NCBI GenBank assembly: GCA_018389105.1
Contig: JACATO010000602.1
Span: forward strand, 317,501 to 381,500
From: Nautilus pompilius
Lineage: Eukaryota; Mollusca; Cephalopoda; Nautilida; Nautilidae
DNA: 64,000 nt
Direction of reading: 5' to 3'
Made by a program: the position numbers and the translations under genes. Shown here in pieces: positions 12,101 through 27,100 of this stretch. The first letter of the stretch is position 1. Each line of letters starts with the position of its first letter. The notes below the pieces were generated by a model. It was not told the origin of the DNA. It worked only from the letters and a program-made list of their open reading frames with translations, and searched no databases.

Positions 12101-15100
12101 CACTTTTTTTTGTTGCATTTGTTAATAGTTTTTCTGCTTATTTCTCTAGTTTATGTGACAGATCGTAAAAACAGCAGCAAGATCTCACTCTATTGAATGG
12201 CGTAGAAGCGATTGGCTTTTTTCCCTCCACTGGCAGCCCCATCTACCTACGTCTGTTCCGATTTCTTTACCCAAATATACTTCGTCTTAGAACTACAGGT
12301 AGCCTGATCACCTGGACAGTTATTTAACAGCAGCAGTTTTTTTTTTTTTTAATTTTAATTTAAAAAGAACGATCGAAGCAAAGCCAGGCGGCTGCACGAT
12401 GGGGGGGTTCCCAACATATTATTAGGGGAGTCTAAAAGTTACTTCACTCGTGTGTGAGTGAGCGGATGAGTTGGTTAACACACACTCCTCTAGTTTCAAT
12501 ACTCCAGTTTAAGCATAGGATAACTTTAAGTTACAGTAATAACCTAAGAGTTCTGGTGTTTTCTTAAACTTGCGTGGAAATTAAATACTTCAGATGGGAC
12601 TGAGGCCTCTCACATGCACAACAGCTGGGACGAAAACTACTTCAGGGGTTATGAGTGGTGGCTGATGAAAGAAGCCAAAAAGGTAACAGAAGCTCACATG
12701 CCAAAATGTACAGTGTGTAAGTTGGTTTTCAGCTTTGGAGGTAAATTATAACACCATTGGCTGATCAGTTCAAGAAAAATTAAGTCTAATCCTAAATTTC
12801 CATTGGAACCTTGGATAAATCATTTAGCATTATATGACAAATCTGGACCCTTTAAAAAGGTGATTTAATTTTTAGAGCAGCCTGTGCTGCAGAATTATGT
12901 TTCTCTTATTTATTTATAACGTCTGTGTTATTTATATTGAATTTCTTTTAAAAACTGAATAAACATCGCCCTTCTGGTTGGATTATATCTATGCAGAGCT
13001 TACGAAAACCATTGTAGTTTCTGAGATTTTTCTTATAGTTGTTTTTCTTTAATTGTAGATGTTCGGTTACCAGCAAACTAGTTTGAAAATCATAGCAAAC
13101 TTACTTTAATAAAATAATTACAAGACACATGCAAGAGTGATCTTATTAACTTGGTTTGCATTATTTAGGCTACAACATCATCTGACTTTATTGGAACTAA
13201 CTTGATCTCTAGAAAAAAGAAATTACTACATTAAATTATATAAGCAATTTTGGATCAGCTCACCAACCTCCTGTTTTCACTAATTTTTAATTGTTTACAG
13301 AGAAACCCTGGTATTCGTTTGTACGGTCTTCCGTGGGCATTCCCTGGCTGGGTAGCAGTTGGCACCAAAAGCCCCTATGTTAACTCCACCCTTACTGCCA
13401 GCTACATCACAAAATGGATTCTTGGTGCCAAAACTCACCACAATTTGACCATTGACTTTGTTGGGGTGAGCATCTTTATTTCTTCTCTAGATCAAGCAAA
13501 ATGAAAAGTGAATTGCAAGGTTCTCTTTACTATAATTCGGGAGAGTTATTCCACATGTGAACATCCAGTATTTTTGCTCAGTCTTGGAGATCTTGTTTGT
13601 ACTAAAACTGTTGGTGTAAACAAGTCAGTAGATTTTTATGATGATTCGGTGCCTGATGAACTAGTGTAAATGTAGAACAGTTGTTAGGGCTGTATACCTA
13701 ATTAGTCACAGTGTATAAGGGCAGTGCAGTAGTACACTAGTGGACTTTCTGGTCATGGGTTAGAGTTCAACTCTCACTTGGGATTGGCTTTGTTTGGTGT
13801 ACCTATGATCTATTCTCACTCTTTGTCACCTGATGGCTCTGTGAGTTTTCTCCAACATAAAAAAAATGAAGAGTTCTATTAAGAATTTCCTTGCTGAAGT
13901 TGGAAGTGCTGGGTCAAACATGGCGCAGGATTGGCAATGCTCTCTAGCACATAACTTCAGTACTACACTTCCTCACCGAAGTTATCTCCCTTGTAGACAT
14001 TAATGTATTTTGGGGAGAAGTTGCAGCATGTTTATAAAGTCCTTGAGGAGATTTCAATAGACAGTAACTTTTTTCCTGTACAAGATGGAAGAAAATAGTT
14101 AACTGTTACAAAGCCATATACTGATATTCTTTAATTACAATAGACCTATTTTATGTAGCATTTAATCCCAGATCTTAATGCTCCAGACACATTTACCAGC
14201 TGCTATGCTTTAAGATCTGCAAAATATCAATGTTCACTTTTTTTGCATGTTGCTATAAAATAAAAGGGTCCAAGAGGGCTAAGGTCAGATGAGTGTGGTG
14301 GCCATGGAAATGACCCTCCTCTAGGTCTGATTTAAAGATTTCTGAACATTCCTTGTATAGTAAGCCATCTTGCTGGAAAGTTGTTTTCAGTTTTGAGACT
14401 AAGTTAAGGGATGAAAGGGCATTTAGATTGAAAGGTAGCATAATAACTGTATCAAAAAAAGTGGCCACTGGAATTTACCTCTTGTAGGGTGCACCACATG
14501 TTCACCTTTGGAGGATCCTGTTTTTTCTTACCACCCCTACCAAAGGTAACAGTAGAGTTGAGACCACTCAGATAAAATGTGCCTTTAACTGAGACAAACA
14601 TAGAGTAGATTTTTTGTTTTTCCCCCATTAGTTAACTCAAGCTTGGAAAGCTGCCCTGGCAACAATGTTACTTTCCAATAATGCTGAGCTACGTGGGCTT
14701 TGACCAAGCAGCCTCCATTTCAGGTTGTTCTGAACTGTCAAAGCATTCCCAGTCCTGAGTGCAGTTCTCGCAAATGCTTTTTGCATAGTTGCTAGAGTCT
14801 GCTGCTGGATCTATAGAGAGATTCTTCCTTTCATTGACCAGTCCCGACTTTTATTTCGCTGGGCTTCACCATCTTTGACGTAGTTTAAGCAACAAGTGTG
14901 TCTGACTATTGGTCACCAATCTGGTGCCTCCTTTGCTTTGTAGGCTTGAATTTAAAAAGTGGAGGAAAACAAATGTTTTTGTTTCTAAAGAAGTTTACAA
15001 TTTCATTGTTTTCTGCTTTGTACAGTAATCACTAATAAGAGCTCTAATTGTTGTATTCTTTTTAATAATTAATGTTGAAACCCATTAGTTGTCTTCAATA

Positions 15101-18100
15101 AAATGTGTTTAGTAATTTTATTTTTTATGTCCATTTTATTTTTAAAAAATAAAAACTTACCATAGCAAATTGTGAAATAGTTTTGCAGAACTGATTCTAT
15201 TACCAACAAAAGAAATGCCAACCAATGCTGTTTCTGATTTCAGATATGGAATGAGAGATCATACTCAATTGCATACATCAAGGTATGTTGTTGTTTTGTT
15301 GTTTAATCTAAACAAAGGAAACTTTAAAAATCGTTTGTCTATAAGGTAGGCACAGACACAGCTTTAATAATTCACTGGTTTTAATTATTTATTCTATTTA
15401 AATTTGCTATGCTAAAACAGATTCTGCGGGAAGTACTGGATAAGAACAACCTGAGCCATGTGCAAATTGTGGCTTCTGATGGTAACTGGAGAATTGTCGA
15501 TGATATCCTCAACAACCAGGACCTAGCCAGAGCCGTGCAGTTTGTTGGGTAAGTGCACTCCAAGTGAGGAATAGCCCTTGATGTAGGGTTCTCTTTAACT
15601 AGGGCCAATATACTGTTCTGTTTAGAAAGTGATCAAGAGAGTTCACAACATTTGCTAGTCCATGTGACTTATTTAAAATATAGAAATGGTGATTATACAT
15701 GCACCCATCTGTTTTGCTATCCTGTGGCACTTATAGGCAATCTATCTTGTGTAGAGTAACAGAGGTACTAACAACCCTCCCTTATTATAAACATGTGTTC
15801 TTCATTGACTCTTGTTCCAAGCATTGACCTTGTGTTTGATTCTGTAAAGAGTTAAGTCATTAACTCTTTTGGTGCTTAATTAAATTGCAGACTTAAAAGT
15901 TTCATTTATCCACCAAAAAAATGAAATTAGGAATTTGGTTGAAGAAGTTTGTTGGGCTTTCAAAGACGTGAAGGTATTCCTGCTTATTGCAATGGAGGGG
16001 AAATATTTCTTTTTAAGCCGTGGAGTAAATCTTCTTTCAGCATCATAAGGGTTAATACATTTGTTCATTGTATGTTATTCTGATTTGTGCATTTTTAATA
16101 ATGTGCTTTAGCTGTCTTAGCATCTATGGTAAGGAAAGGGTTGTTTTGTGTTTGACAGTCAAACTTCCAATGGCCTATTGATAATCAAAATATTTAATAA
16201 TTAAGGATACTTCTCTAAAGAATAAATGTGAGCAAATCTTATGTTTGGTTACATTTAGGACTGGTTTGTATACTTCCCATTGTACAATATTTAGTGTGGG
16301 TAGGTGAATAATGGAAATATTTCCATTATCATTTTATCAAAATGCTTTAAATTAAACTGCTATAATTTACTTGGTTGATAATTTGTGTCTAAGCTTGGAA
16401 CAACTTGAGCTATTGCTGTTGTTTTTGAAAACTAAAATTTAAATTATTTTGTTCTCTTTAATTTCTCTCCAGGGTCCATTATCCTGGGACTCTGACAGTG
16501 CCTGCTGCTTTGAAAACTGGGAAACAACTTTGGGCATCAGAAGACTACAGCACATACAACGATAATGTCGGTGGTGGGTGTTGGGCTAGAGTGAGTGAGA
16601 ATTTACTACTTTAAGAATCATCATCGCTAACTGCACTATGCTCAGTAGCTTTATTTACCATCACCTTTTAAATTTATTCCCATGAATGGGCCATTGTTTA
16701 ATTATTTTTTTCTTATGTTATCCTAGTAGTCCAATGGTAGACTATTGGACTGCTATGGGCAAGGTCCTACCAACAGGGCACCAAGTCTAGGGTACCTCTC
16801 TATTTCTTCTTGGTCTTCTTCACCAGCTGCCTGCATGGGTTTCCTCCAAGATCCAAAAATGAAGAGTTCTAGTGACACAGGATTGGCAACCACATCACTG
16901 TGCTCTCTAACCAGGGTTCTCATTTGTAGTCATAAATATATGACACAATAACAGCATTACACCTTAGTCATCTGGTACCAAATGTTATAAAATCATTATT
17001 TGATGTCAGATGTCTGATATTATGTGAACGTGTATGTGCCAGGTACTTTTCACAGTATTTATCCATTTAAAGCTCTATTAAAGGAGGATAAATTTTTGAA
17101 ACTTTGATAAACAAGGACAAGGGGCTAAGATGGGCCATTTCTGTAGTGGGAGCATGTTTGAGGCAGGGATTTCCTGACTGGAGACCATTGTAGGACTTTG
17201 CATGTTAACGTAATATCGTCCAGTGTGATTTTGAGTTCCTGTGAACCCTTGGAGCTGAGCAAGAGCACAACTTTAATCAATTGACCGGTATCAGGGCTAG
17301 AACTTCCTCCACACTTTACCCAGTGTTGTATTTGTTTATCCATGGCATTGGCAAACAAAGCATCCCCCCTTTTTTTTTCAAGGCAAGTGTAGGTTTTGCA
17401 TTGCACCTGCACAGCAATAGCCAGGAGGCTACCATCTTGTAGTACAGGCTCACAGATGGACGGGCAGAGAAAGTGCCCGTGTTTGTGCAAGCTTCTAATT
17501 GCATGGGGGGGGCACCTGTCTGTCTGTCTGTCTCGCTGTCTCATATAGTGAGACGTCTTACACCAACATTTCGACTGTCGCTTTGACACTATCAGTAGTT
17601 GGGGACTTACCGCACCCGTCTCAACAAGGTTGTGACCACAACAGAACACGTATGGTAGGGTGCTCGAGCGCGCTCCGAACACCCCATTTGGTTTGAGGTG
17701 ATATGACACCTCGGCCAGGAAGGAGTCAGCTTGCTTGAAGAATGTACTCAGAACTACCGATACTTTCACAGTGCATATTTCATTTGGAAACAGTTTTTGA
17801 TGGTAAATGTTTATATTGTCGTCAGAAATCTTTTTCGAAGGCTTTAGGTTGTTTCTTTTTTGCTGTTGTTGCTGTTGTTTTTTATAGATCGATAAATAAA
17901 TGTTACAAAAAAAAAACAAACTTGAGACTGTTGGAAAGAGAGAGGTAAGTGAAACGCTACAGCCTCTCCCCCTTTTTTCCTTTACACTGGATATGTTACT
18001 ACCTCCCCACTCCACTCCAAGATCACACAATGCTGAGGCAGGGCCGCACAAGACAACAGATTGGCTGAAAAGGGGTTGAAACATTTCAACGATGACAGCC

Positions 18101-21100
18101 AGGTCTGTGTAAAGACACACAAGGAAAGCTTGTGTCGGATGAATTAAGTACCTTCTAAATTGCCACGGTGTGCTAAGGTTGGCTTAGCAGTGCATCTGCC
18201 AGTGTTTTGCTTGGCATAGGAAGTAAATTATTGTTTTTATTTTTTGTTGCAGATTTTGAATCAGAACTATGTAAATGGATATATGACTAGGTAAATTCTT
18301 TTTGATTTTTCTTTTGTTTTTTTTTTTGTTTTTTTTGTATCTTCAGTTCCATCTTTAATGTGTAAAACAAAATCCAAGACGTCTCTGACGTACTGCATAT
18401 CGTTTAACCCTATCCAGTCTGAACCCTGTTACCTCCTCAACCCGATGCAATTTTTCTTTGTGTTTATTGATAATGAATCGTGTAGTTAAACAACTGTTCA
18501 AATAAGCTTTTATATATTCTGTCACTATTTAAAAACTAAGAAAAATTCTGATTAATCTTATAAATATACATGTATACATTTTTATTTTTCTGTTTTTTTT
18601 TTAAGTACAATTTCCTGGAATCTGATCGCCAGCTACTACCCTGGTCTGCCATATTTCCGGTGTGGCTTGATGTCAGCCTTTGAGCCGTGGAGTGGTAGTT
18701 ACCAGGTGAATGCACCAATCTGGCTTACAGGTGAGTCTGACAGTACTCTACTGTGCATCAGTAGTATTGTTACAGAAATTATCTGACTGTTAACAAGTGA
18801 AACTAGTCATTGACATATTTTGATGTTTAAGAGGCCGGTTGAGTTGTCTGATCGGACCGGTAGCTCTTGAAGTACAGGTGAACACAAACAGGCTCAAGTA
18901 GTGACCAAAAGTAAGTAAAATAAATTCTGAATGGAAGAATTAAGTGTCTCATGTTTTTTTCTTCAGTTTATCAGACATTATGGCATGGTTCATGAGGTCA
19001 GTAGCCTAATTACTGATATATTGATGGCAGATTTGAAAATTTGTAATATTCTTGTTGTTTTTTTACTTTGAAAATCACCTGATGGCACCTTTTGGAAATC
19101 AAACAAAGAACTAAAAACGATCAAAATTAGAAGAAAGGAGACTGAAGTAAGAGCAGCAGCTCTTCTGTTTTTTCCCTTGTTTGTTTGTTTTTCCTTGATT
19201 GAGAAAGAGTGTTAGCATTTGCTTCTGCAGCTCACACGACCCATTTTGCTCAGATTGGCTGGATGTATTTAGCACACAATAATGGAGTAGGTCACCTGGA
19301 CGGTGGAGGGAGTTACGTTTCTCTCACAGATCCTCAGGGCCAGCATCAGTTAACTATCATTATTGAGACAATGGTAAGTATTCAGATTTACAAACTTTAT
19401 TTTTCTGGACAGTAAAACCTGGCTAAAGGGTGGCAAGGTGGTCAAACTAAAATCAAGGGCCCAGGTTTGATTCCCAGTCGGTACCAGCTCAGCATGGGTT
19501 TTTCTGTAAGTCAGCCACACAGGTTTCCTCCCATATCTAAGAAATGAAGAGTTCTAGTAGGGGGTTTGTGCATTAGGTCTGCAGCTAGCCCTTTCACCCC
19601 AGTTTTGTCTCGTTGATGCTTTACGTGCTGATGTTGGCACACAGGTTCGAAGATGAAGAAACCTAGTTATAACTTCTTTTTTTGGTGACTCAGAATCGCT
19701 CTTTATAATCAGTTTTGTTCTTGTCATGTGATTCAAGATGGCTGGTCCAGCTGTTCATAAACATGTCAAGAAAAGACCGCCATGGCCTTAGGATATTTGA
19801 AAAATTGAATGATTAATCACGGAGTTTAGTTTGGTTGATACAAGAAGCCACCATGAAGTAATAATATAAAATTGGTTGTCAGAGCAAGGGTTTTGGGTTG
19901 TTTTTTTTTTAGTGTTTGCCAGTGTATATACCCTCTAACCAGAAATGCTTTAATATCCTTAAGGTCTACCTCAGGTCATGCTGATAAATTCTACAGATGT
20001 CACATCTTTAATGGATAACCTGTAGACAACACTGAATGATTTTAGGAACAGTCTTCTCACAGTATGACGATTTAGCAGCAAGCTTTGTTTTAAGTGTAAA
20101 TTCCTAAATGAGTTTATTAACATTTTTTTAGACTCACAACCATTCAAAATGCATCAGACCGGCTCTCCCCAAGTATGAAGTAATCCCACAGAACGTTACT
20201 TTCAGATTGAAAGGGAACTTTGTAAGTAGCTATTGTTATTATTGCTATTGTTATTATTGCTATTGTTATTATTGCTATTGTTATTATTGCTATTGTTGTT
20301 ATTATTGCTATTGTTGTTTTTATTGTTGTGTTATTGTTATGTTTTGTTATTGTTATTATTGTTATTGTTATTGTTATTGTTGTTGTTATTATTATTATTT
20401 ATTATTATATTATTTATTATTATTATTATTATTATAACACCAACATAATAATAAAAGCATGTAATACTGAAATTCTTGGAGAAATAATTTGTTAATTTTT
20501 TAAAAAAAAATTCTTTTAAAAGCTATGGGATACGTCATCATGGATAAATATTGTTAGTAAAATAAAAGGGTTTTGCTGCAGTGGCCTAGTCGTGTTCATA
20601 ACAAACTGTACAGGGGTGATAAGAATGGACTTTATTGTTGCAGCTTTCTTCTATTCGTTTAAGAAATGTGACAGCCATTATTCCGTTAAGCAAGACTGGT
20701 TTTCTGTTTATGGCTTGGCTCGGTTTGGCTTTTTGTTGTAATCGGTCAGGGTTAGGGTTAATTGCAGTTGCTAACTGGCACCTTTGCTGTCGCCTGTGTG
20801 GCCTTGTGCAGAACTGTGTGGTTTCATACCATTGATGTATTCTGTTGTTTGTCGTTTGTTTTAACAGAATGATATTAATGGAAGTTCTAGTTGGCTGGGA
20901 GTTAATAGATCACTTATTTCTTAAAAAAAAAATTAAAATATATCCTGAAACGTTAGCTTTTTTCCCAGAGCTCTCCCAGTATCTTCCATCTGATAGTGAA
21001 AGCTATGGTCCTGGTGTGCAGCTCCGCTGTAACAGTGAGACCCACCACATTTAACTACATCTTCTGCTCAGTGAGAATCTTCCAGAAAGATTTTTTTTTT

Positions 21101-24100
21101 TCCTTTCTCTAATATTACTAACAGTAATAAAAAAAATTATTTTTGCCTTCTCATTTAAGATATGCGCTAAATGTTACTTGACCTATGATTGATATCTTGA
21201 ACAAGCAAATAGCATGTGTAGCTTTGCACAAAAATTTCGTGCCTTCAGCTGATGAACATTTCAAATATCCTGCTCAAATGTTTGAAGAAACTGATGCAGC
21301 CACGTTAACTGGTGGCAGCTAAATAATTAATTGTCACTACTCATTCTTTTCTCTTTTCTTCAGACTTCCATCAAGCAACTCAATATTTGGTACAGTAAAC
21401 TTGGATTTGATGGAGCACCATCAACACTGTTCAAAAATATTGGCAGTATCCAGGTGAGCTGAAACCAGGTTGCTTTTATAAGCAGTACCTGCCAGTTATT
21501 CTGTACAAGCTAGTTTCAGGCTTCATCTAACTTCCGTTAAGGGTTACATGGGATTCTGTAGATTCTTAGTAGAACGAGCTAAGAAAAATGTGCTGCAGGA
21601 CTTTGAAAATTTAGCCAATAGGAGAAAATATTACCATGTCTTGAATAAATGCATATGCATATTTGTGTATATCTAACCTAAGGAATGATGTCAGAAAGTT
21701 ATCAGATGTTTGACTTTCAAGGCGGTGTACGAATATATCATAACTGTACATGAGGTGTGCAGTGTTACATACCACAGTACTGGTACTTCCACTGTTTCTG
21801 TCAGTGAGGACTGTATAGAAATTGTTGAGTAATTCTTTTACAAAATTAATGACATTAAAATCATGTTTTTATTTCTGACAACAAAATCTTCAAAAAAAAA
21901 TAATTAAATTTTATAGAATAGTTGTACTTGCCACCAAATGAGTCAAATGTTACAAATATATATATTTATGACCTTCAAATCACATGGTTGCAAAGATAGC
22001 AACTGGATGGGAGGTCATGAAAAATGTTAGGGCCAAATCTGACATTTGGAAGCATTTTGGATTAAAGAAAAAAAATCTGAGGGCATCATTGACGAGAATG
22101 TTGCAGTTGTTAAATGCGCTGAGGGAAAGACCTCCAATTTATCATCACATCTTCAGACATCACCCACTGCAGTTGACCACAAGTGAAATGAAAACCCATC
22201 ATCAGCCTTCTGCCAGTGACTCTAAAGTTATCCTGGATGTCTCAAATGGCTATAACTGAGATATTTGGAAGTTTACACAGCAAATTCTTTTCCTATAATA
22301 TAATTGCAGTATACCACTGTACAGAATTGTTAATGTCACCCAACTTTAGTGTTTCTCATTACACCTGTAATATTTATTTTATTTGATATTCTATAAGGAT
22401 TCTTGATGTAAATAAACAGATACTCTGACATGTAAACAGGCCATTCCATTTACATGATTGAAAGCTATAAGAACAGCTACAGGTCAGAGGAAGTATCAGA
22501 CAGCTATATAATCAACAAGACATTTGCAGAAACTCAAACTTTAAAAATATTTAAATGTTAACTGGATGTGTCCATTTCAAGAGAAGTCATAAGAGAGTCC
22601 ATGATCCTGGATACCAGAAGAACAGAAACTTAATGTCATGAAGAGTGGTGTGGAAGCCAAATCCTGACATTTGGCTAAAACTGTGGCAAAAGGTGCAGGT
22701 GTTAAGGACCTTCAGATGTTATCTCTACAAAATATGGTACAGTGGAAAAGCAGCAAAAATGCAAAATATTTCTCGCCCCATGTAGTGTCAGTCAGATGCA
22801 TTGGGCAGCACAGATGCTAGCATGTTCACCTACCTGCCTCTTGGAACAATCATTTATCTGATGAATCCAGATTTTCACAGATCTCAGACAGTGGTATATG
22901 GATATGACAGTCCAGCCCGAGAATTTTCAATGAACCATCTGCAAACCATGACAAAACATGTTGTTAGGTGTAGTTTAGGCCATTGAATGGTCACAGTTGA
23001 TGATCTCTGAGGGATTTGTAACTTCTGCCCAATAAATTTTGCCTGTTTACGCCAATGATTATCTGACCAAAGAGGTATGGCAGACTTTCCTGGCTCTTAC
23101 TTCCTGGACATTGCAAAGAGGATCAGAGCATCACACCTCTGCCATTGCCTGGCCAATCACTGAACATAAACCTTATTGAGTATGTGTGAGCTATCTTCAA
23201 CCAATCTCTGTGAAAGTATTCCCATGAATCCACTTCCTAGGACTCCTCCATACAGTTTCTGTGCCAGGAATGGACTACGGTTCCACAGTCCAGGATTTCT
23301 GATCTTATCCACACATTGTGTCGACATGTTGATGCCTGCACCACAAAGGATTAATCACACATTTTTCTAGTGTTGTGTCCTGTTTTAGGTTAAACAGGTA
23401 AAATGAATGAATCATTTGATTCATCTTTGTTTTGTTTTGTTTTTTTTAAATGGTCACTATGTCCGTGTTCTCTTCCTGTTTTTTTTTTTTGACAACCAAC
23501 TTGTAAGCACGATGCAGGCAGCTTTAACCAGGCAGAAAGGGGTTAAATACAAAATGAATGCTTTATTATGGCACTTAGAATGCACCCATTTTGAGCAATG
23601 GTATTGAGTCTCTCTGTCTCTCTCTAGGTGACCAATGGCTCTTTGACTTTAGCCCTGGGACTGGATGAAGTGTATACGCTGACCACAGTGTCCACTAGTT
23701 ATGAGTCACCACAAACACAGCCTCCCCCATCCAAGCCCTTCCCTCTTCCATATTCTGAAGACTTTGAAGGTAAGTTCCTTTTATAAAAAAACGATGGCAC
23801 CAACAACTCTGATAAACAACTTTGTATCATTAGCAATGAGAGAAATTTATTGTGATATAAAATCAGTGTGAGATTTTATTGCTGTTTGTTTATTTGTAGG
23901 CAAAAAAAAAAGTGTTCAGGACCGGAGTTAGAATTATTGTGGAAAATGTGTTTTTTTTTAAATATTCAGATTTAGCCCAGAGTTCCATCAGTTTAAGGTA
24001 AATCCCTGTCCACCACCACCTCATGTTTGCTGCATCTACATTTTAATGAAAAGATTACCCAAATAAAGTATGAGGGATAGTTATTTAAATGCACAGGATA

Positions 24101-27100
24101 TGCACTAATAAGCTATTGTAACTAAGAATCATACATGATACATACAAAAACAAAAGGACCACAGTGTATTAGTATTTAATATAAAAGCCCTTTTTATTTA
24201 GAGCATAACGTTGTTTTCATGCTCCCACAGAAGTTATCGATGTGTGATGTGGGATGTTGTCCAAACACCCTATAGCACTTTCCACCATTCATCCAAGGTG
24301 TTTGGTTACCATCTGATTTACTCAGTGGCCATATAACCCCACATAGTCTCAATGATATACGTATCAGGACTTTGTGTATAACAAAGCATCTTTGTGAGTG
24401 TTCCACTGGCCTCCTTTTGTTCCAGATAGTTTTGCACCACATTGGCTGTACCCTCGAGGTCATCGGTATGTTGGAAGATGTATCCTTGTCCAGTGTGATT
24501 TTTCTGAAGATGTGGTGTGATGAACAAGAACCTCTAGCACCTGTTAGCAGTCAGTGTACTTTCCATTTTATGCAAATCTTGAACACCCTTGGCTGATTTG
24601 CAGCCCCACACTTGTATTGATCTACCCAAATGTTTCACTGTAGCTGATCTTACATTTTCTTGGTCCACTTTAAAAACAACTGCTGTTGATTATTTCTAAA
24701 CAGTTCATACTTGGACTTATCAGTAAAGAGCACCTTTTTTGCCTTTCCTCAGCCAAGATATTTGGCAGCTACACGACCATTGAGACCACTTCCACACTAA
24801 TGTATGTCGTTTTTAAGAGATGTTAACACCTGTACATGCAGTTAAGTCATTCGCAAGATCTCTGCTGGCTTTTAATCTCATGTAGGATGCGTATCCTGAT
24901 GTACTTATCAATTTGGAGAGTTTGGGCTGGCATTTTTCACCATGTTTATTGTCAACAGTACCAGTTTTGCATACAGCACTGTCTGAAACATGAAATCAGG
25001 CTGCAATCCACAGCATGGAGTAGCTTTCACCAGCTAAGACTGATTTCTATAAATACCTTGTCATATTTCCTTCCTAGGAGCCATAGTGTTCACCGCACTA
25101 AAATGATATCACTGCCTATACTTCTATAGTCCTCCTGCAGGTGTGGCGCATTCTGACTACTTGCATGACAACTAATCACTGTATTATATCAGCAGGTGAC
25201 TGTACCTCGATTTTACATGTGAAATGTGATTCTATCATGTGTTATTTACATTTGATACCCAGTCAGGCTTGCTTTAGTGTGAAAACTATCACTACTTTTT
25301 ACCTCTCGCAGGAAGAGGATGTCAGTTGTTCCTCGAAGAAATTACCTGTGAAAGACAATTTTAGGGTTTGCATGTTAGTTTAGTGGTGACCACCCGACTG
25401 CTGTGGTCAAGAGCCTGAGTTTGGTGTTTGTGGAGTTTGTCCTGGTACCTCCCAGGCACAGTTTCCTGCCATTCTTCTTCACCAGCTGGTTGCAAGGGCT
25501 TCTTCTGGGACTTGACAAATCATGCTGCAGGGAAGGTGGAGGGGTTCCAGGACTGGCTCTACTGCTCTCCTGATTCCTGACAATACCTGACAACTTCATT
25601 AGTAAGAAAATCAAAGGATATTGAGGACAAAAACGTTTACACACAATTCAAAACTGACCACAGGATTAGCCACACAGAATTCATTTTGTGCCATTTCTGG
25701 ACATTGCTCAATGCGTTTAATGACATCATAATGTCAAAAAATATTCACTACCCACAAAACACAGTGAGGTGACTTTTTAGAGTTTGTATAGCTGCCTCTG
25801 TCTTGTACTGCAGTGTTGAACCTGTATCTTTTACTGATCACCAGGTGTGGCAGTGTATTTCACTCTTCAGCGAGGTTCGATGTAATTCTGAAATGGTAGT
25901 TCCAGTCCAGTGTGCCAAGAGAATGTATTCTAGATGTTCTGTGGTGTTTAGGTCAGGGGAACAAACAGACCATAGAAGATATTTTTTTCTCTTAGAGATG
26001 GTTTATTCTTGCATGATTGACCTTTGCATTATTGTCCAATATGTATAACAATAGGTCTTTTGACTTCATCCAGGTAGTACTGACCTGTGACAGCTTCATC
26101 AAAGAGAATCGGCTTCACTTTTGTGGTTATGTGATAAATTCATTCATCATATCAGACTAGAACACTGTCACCCCAAGATTACGAAGTGCAGCAGTTTAGC
26201 CTGTGTTGTGCTGGTATTAAGGGTGTAAGAAATGTTACATGTCTAGTGAGTATATTGGAAGAGTATAGCCAACTATAGTACAGATTTCAGGAACTGCTGC
26301 AATTTTTTCTGGACGGAACCTGCTGAGATAGTGTGGTCATGCCGAATGAGATAGATGATGTGAAGCCATCATGTCTTTTGTGAAATAAATCAGATTCTCT
26401 TTAATTTTGCTCAAGTTGTCTGACAACAGTCACCAAGTTTGGCGGTCATATCTGCCAGTCTACTTCTGGTCCATGGTCTAGCTATGGCTTGATGTTGCTG
26501 CTGTTGTTGTTGTTGAGCGAGTTGGACTTCGGCTCTGTCAATGGCATTGCATCCTGTAAAGACAAGTGGCCTGTTCTCTGTCGAGTCCTCCTCGTTATCG
26601 AGAGATGTTCGTCGAGCTGACAAGCGGCCTGGTCCACCCGACACCTGGGGGGCCCCAAGGACCCGGGAGGTCTCTCTCACGTCGGGCACCAAGGAATTGC
26701 CATACAGCTGTTTCACGCTATGGCGATCATCAGCGACACGTCTCCTCCGACCCCAACCTGGGATCGAACCCGGTACAGGAGCAACGGTCCCCTTACGGAG
26801 CTAACCCGCTACCACCTGCCCCACCAGGCCGGTTGATGTTGCTGCTTATTGAGAAGTCATCGGAGCGCCTTACTCCCCTTCAATGACTTTACTATGTGAA
26901 AAATTGAGACAGGTTTTATATCAAATTTTACCCTGATGTGCAAATTTGGAATCACCTGGCAGCGTGACTTTTGCAGCTACACCTTACCCTTGTACAAAGA
27001 TCCACATGAAGAAATAAAAAGGATCAATCAACACCTACAATGGGCCAGGGCAATATAAATAGTTGTACAAAGAGATCTTATACAAAACATCCCTAGACCT

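Noticed and set aside
20207-20448. Two overlapping open frames rich in Leu or Cys/Tyr
   Set aside because: They are translations of the TTA/TTG minisatellite after GALC exon 12.
26411-26886. Three overlapping frames of about 90-106 codons
   Set aside because: They lie on the GC-rich tRNA-derived SINE and are explained by its composition.
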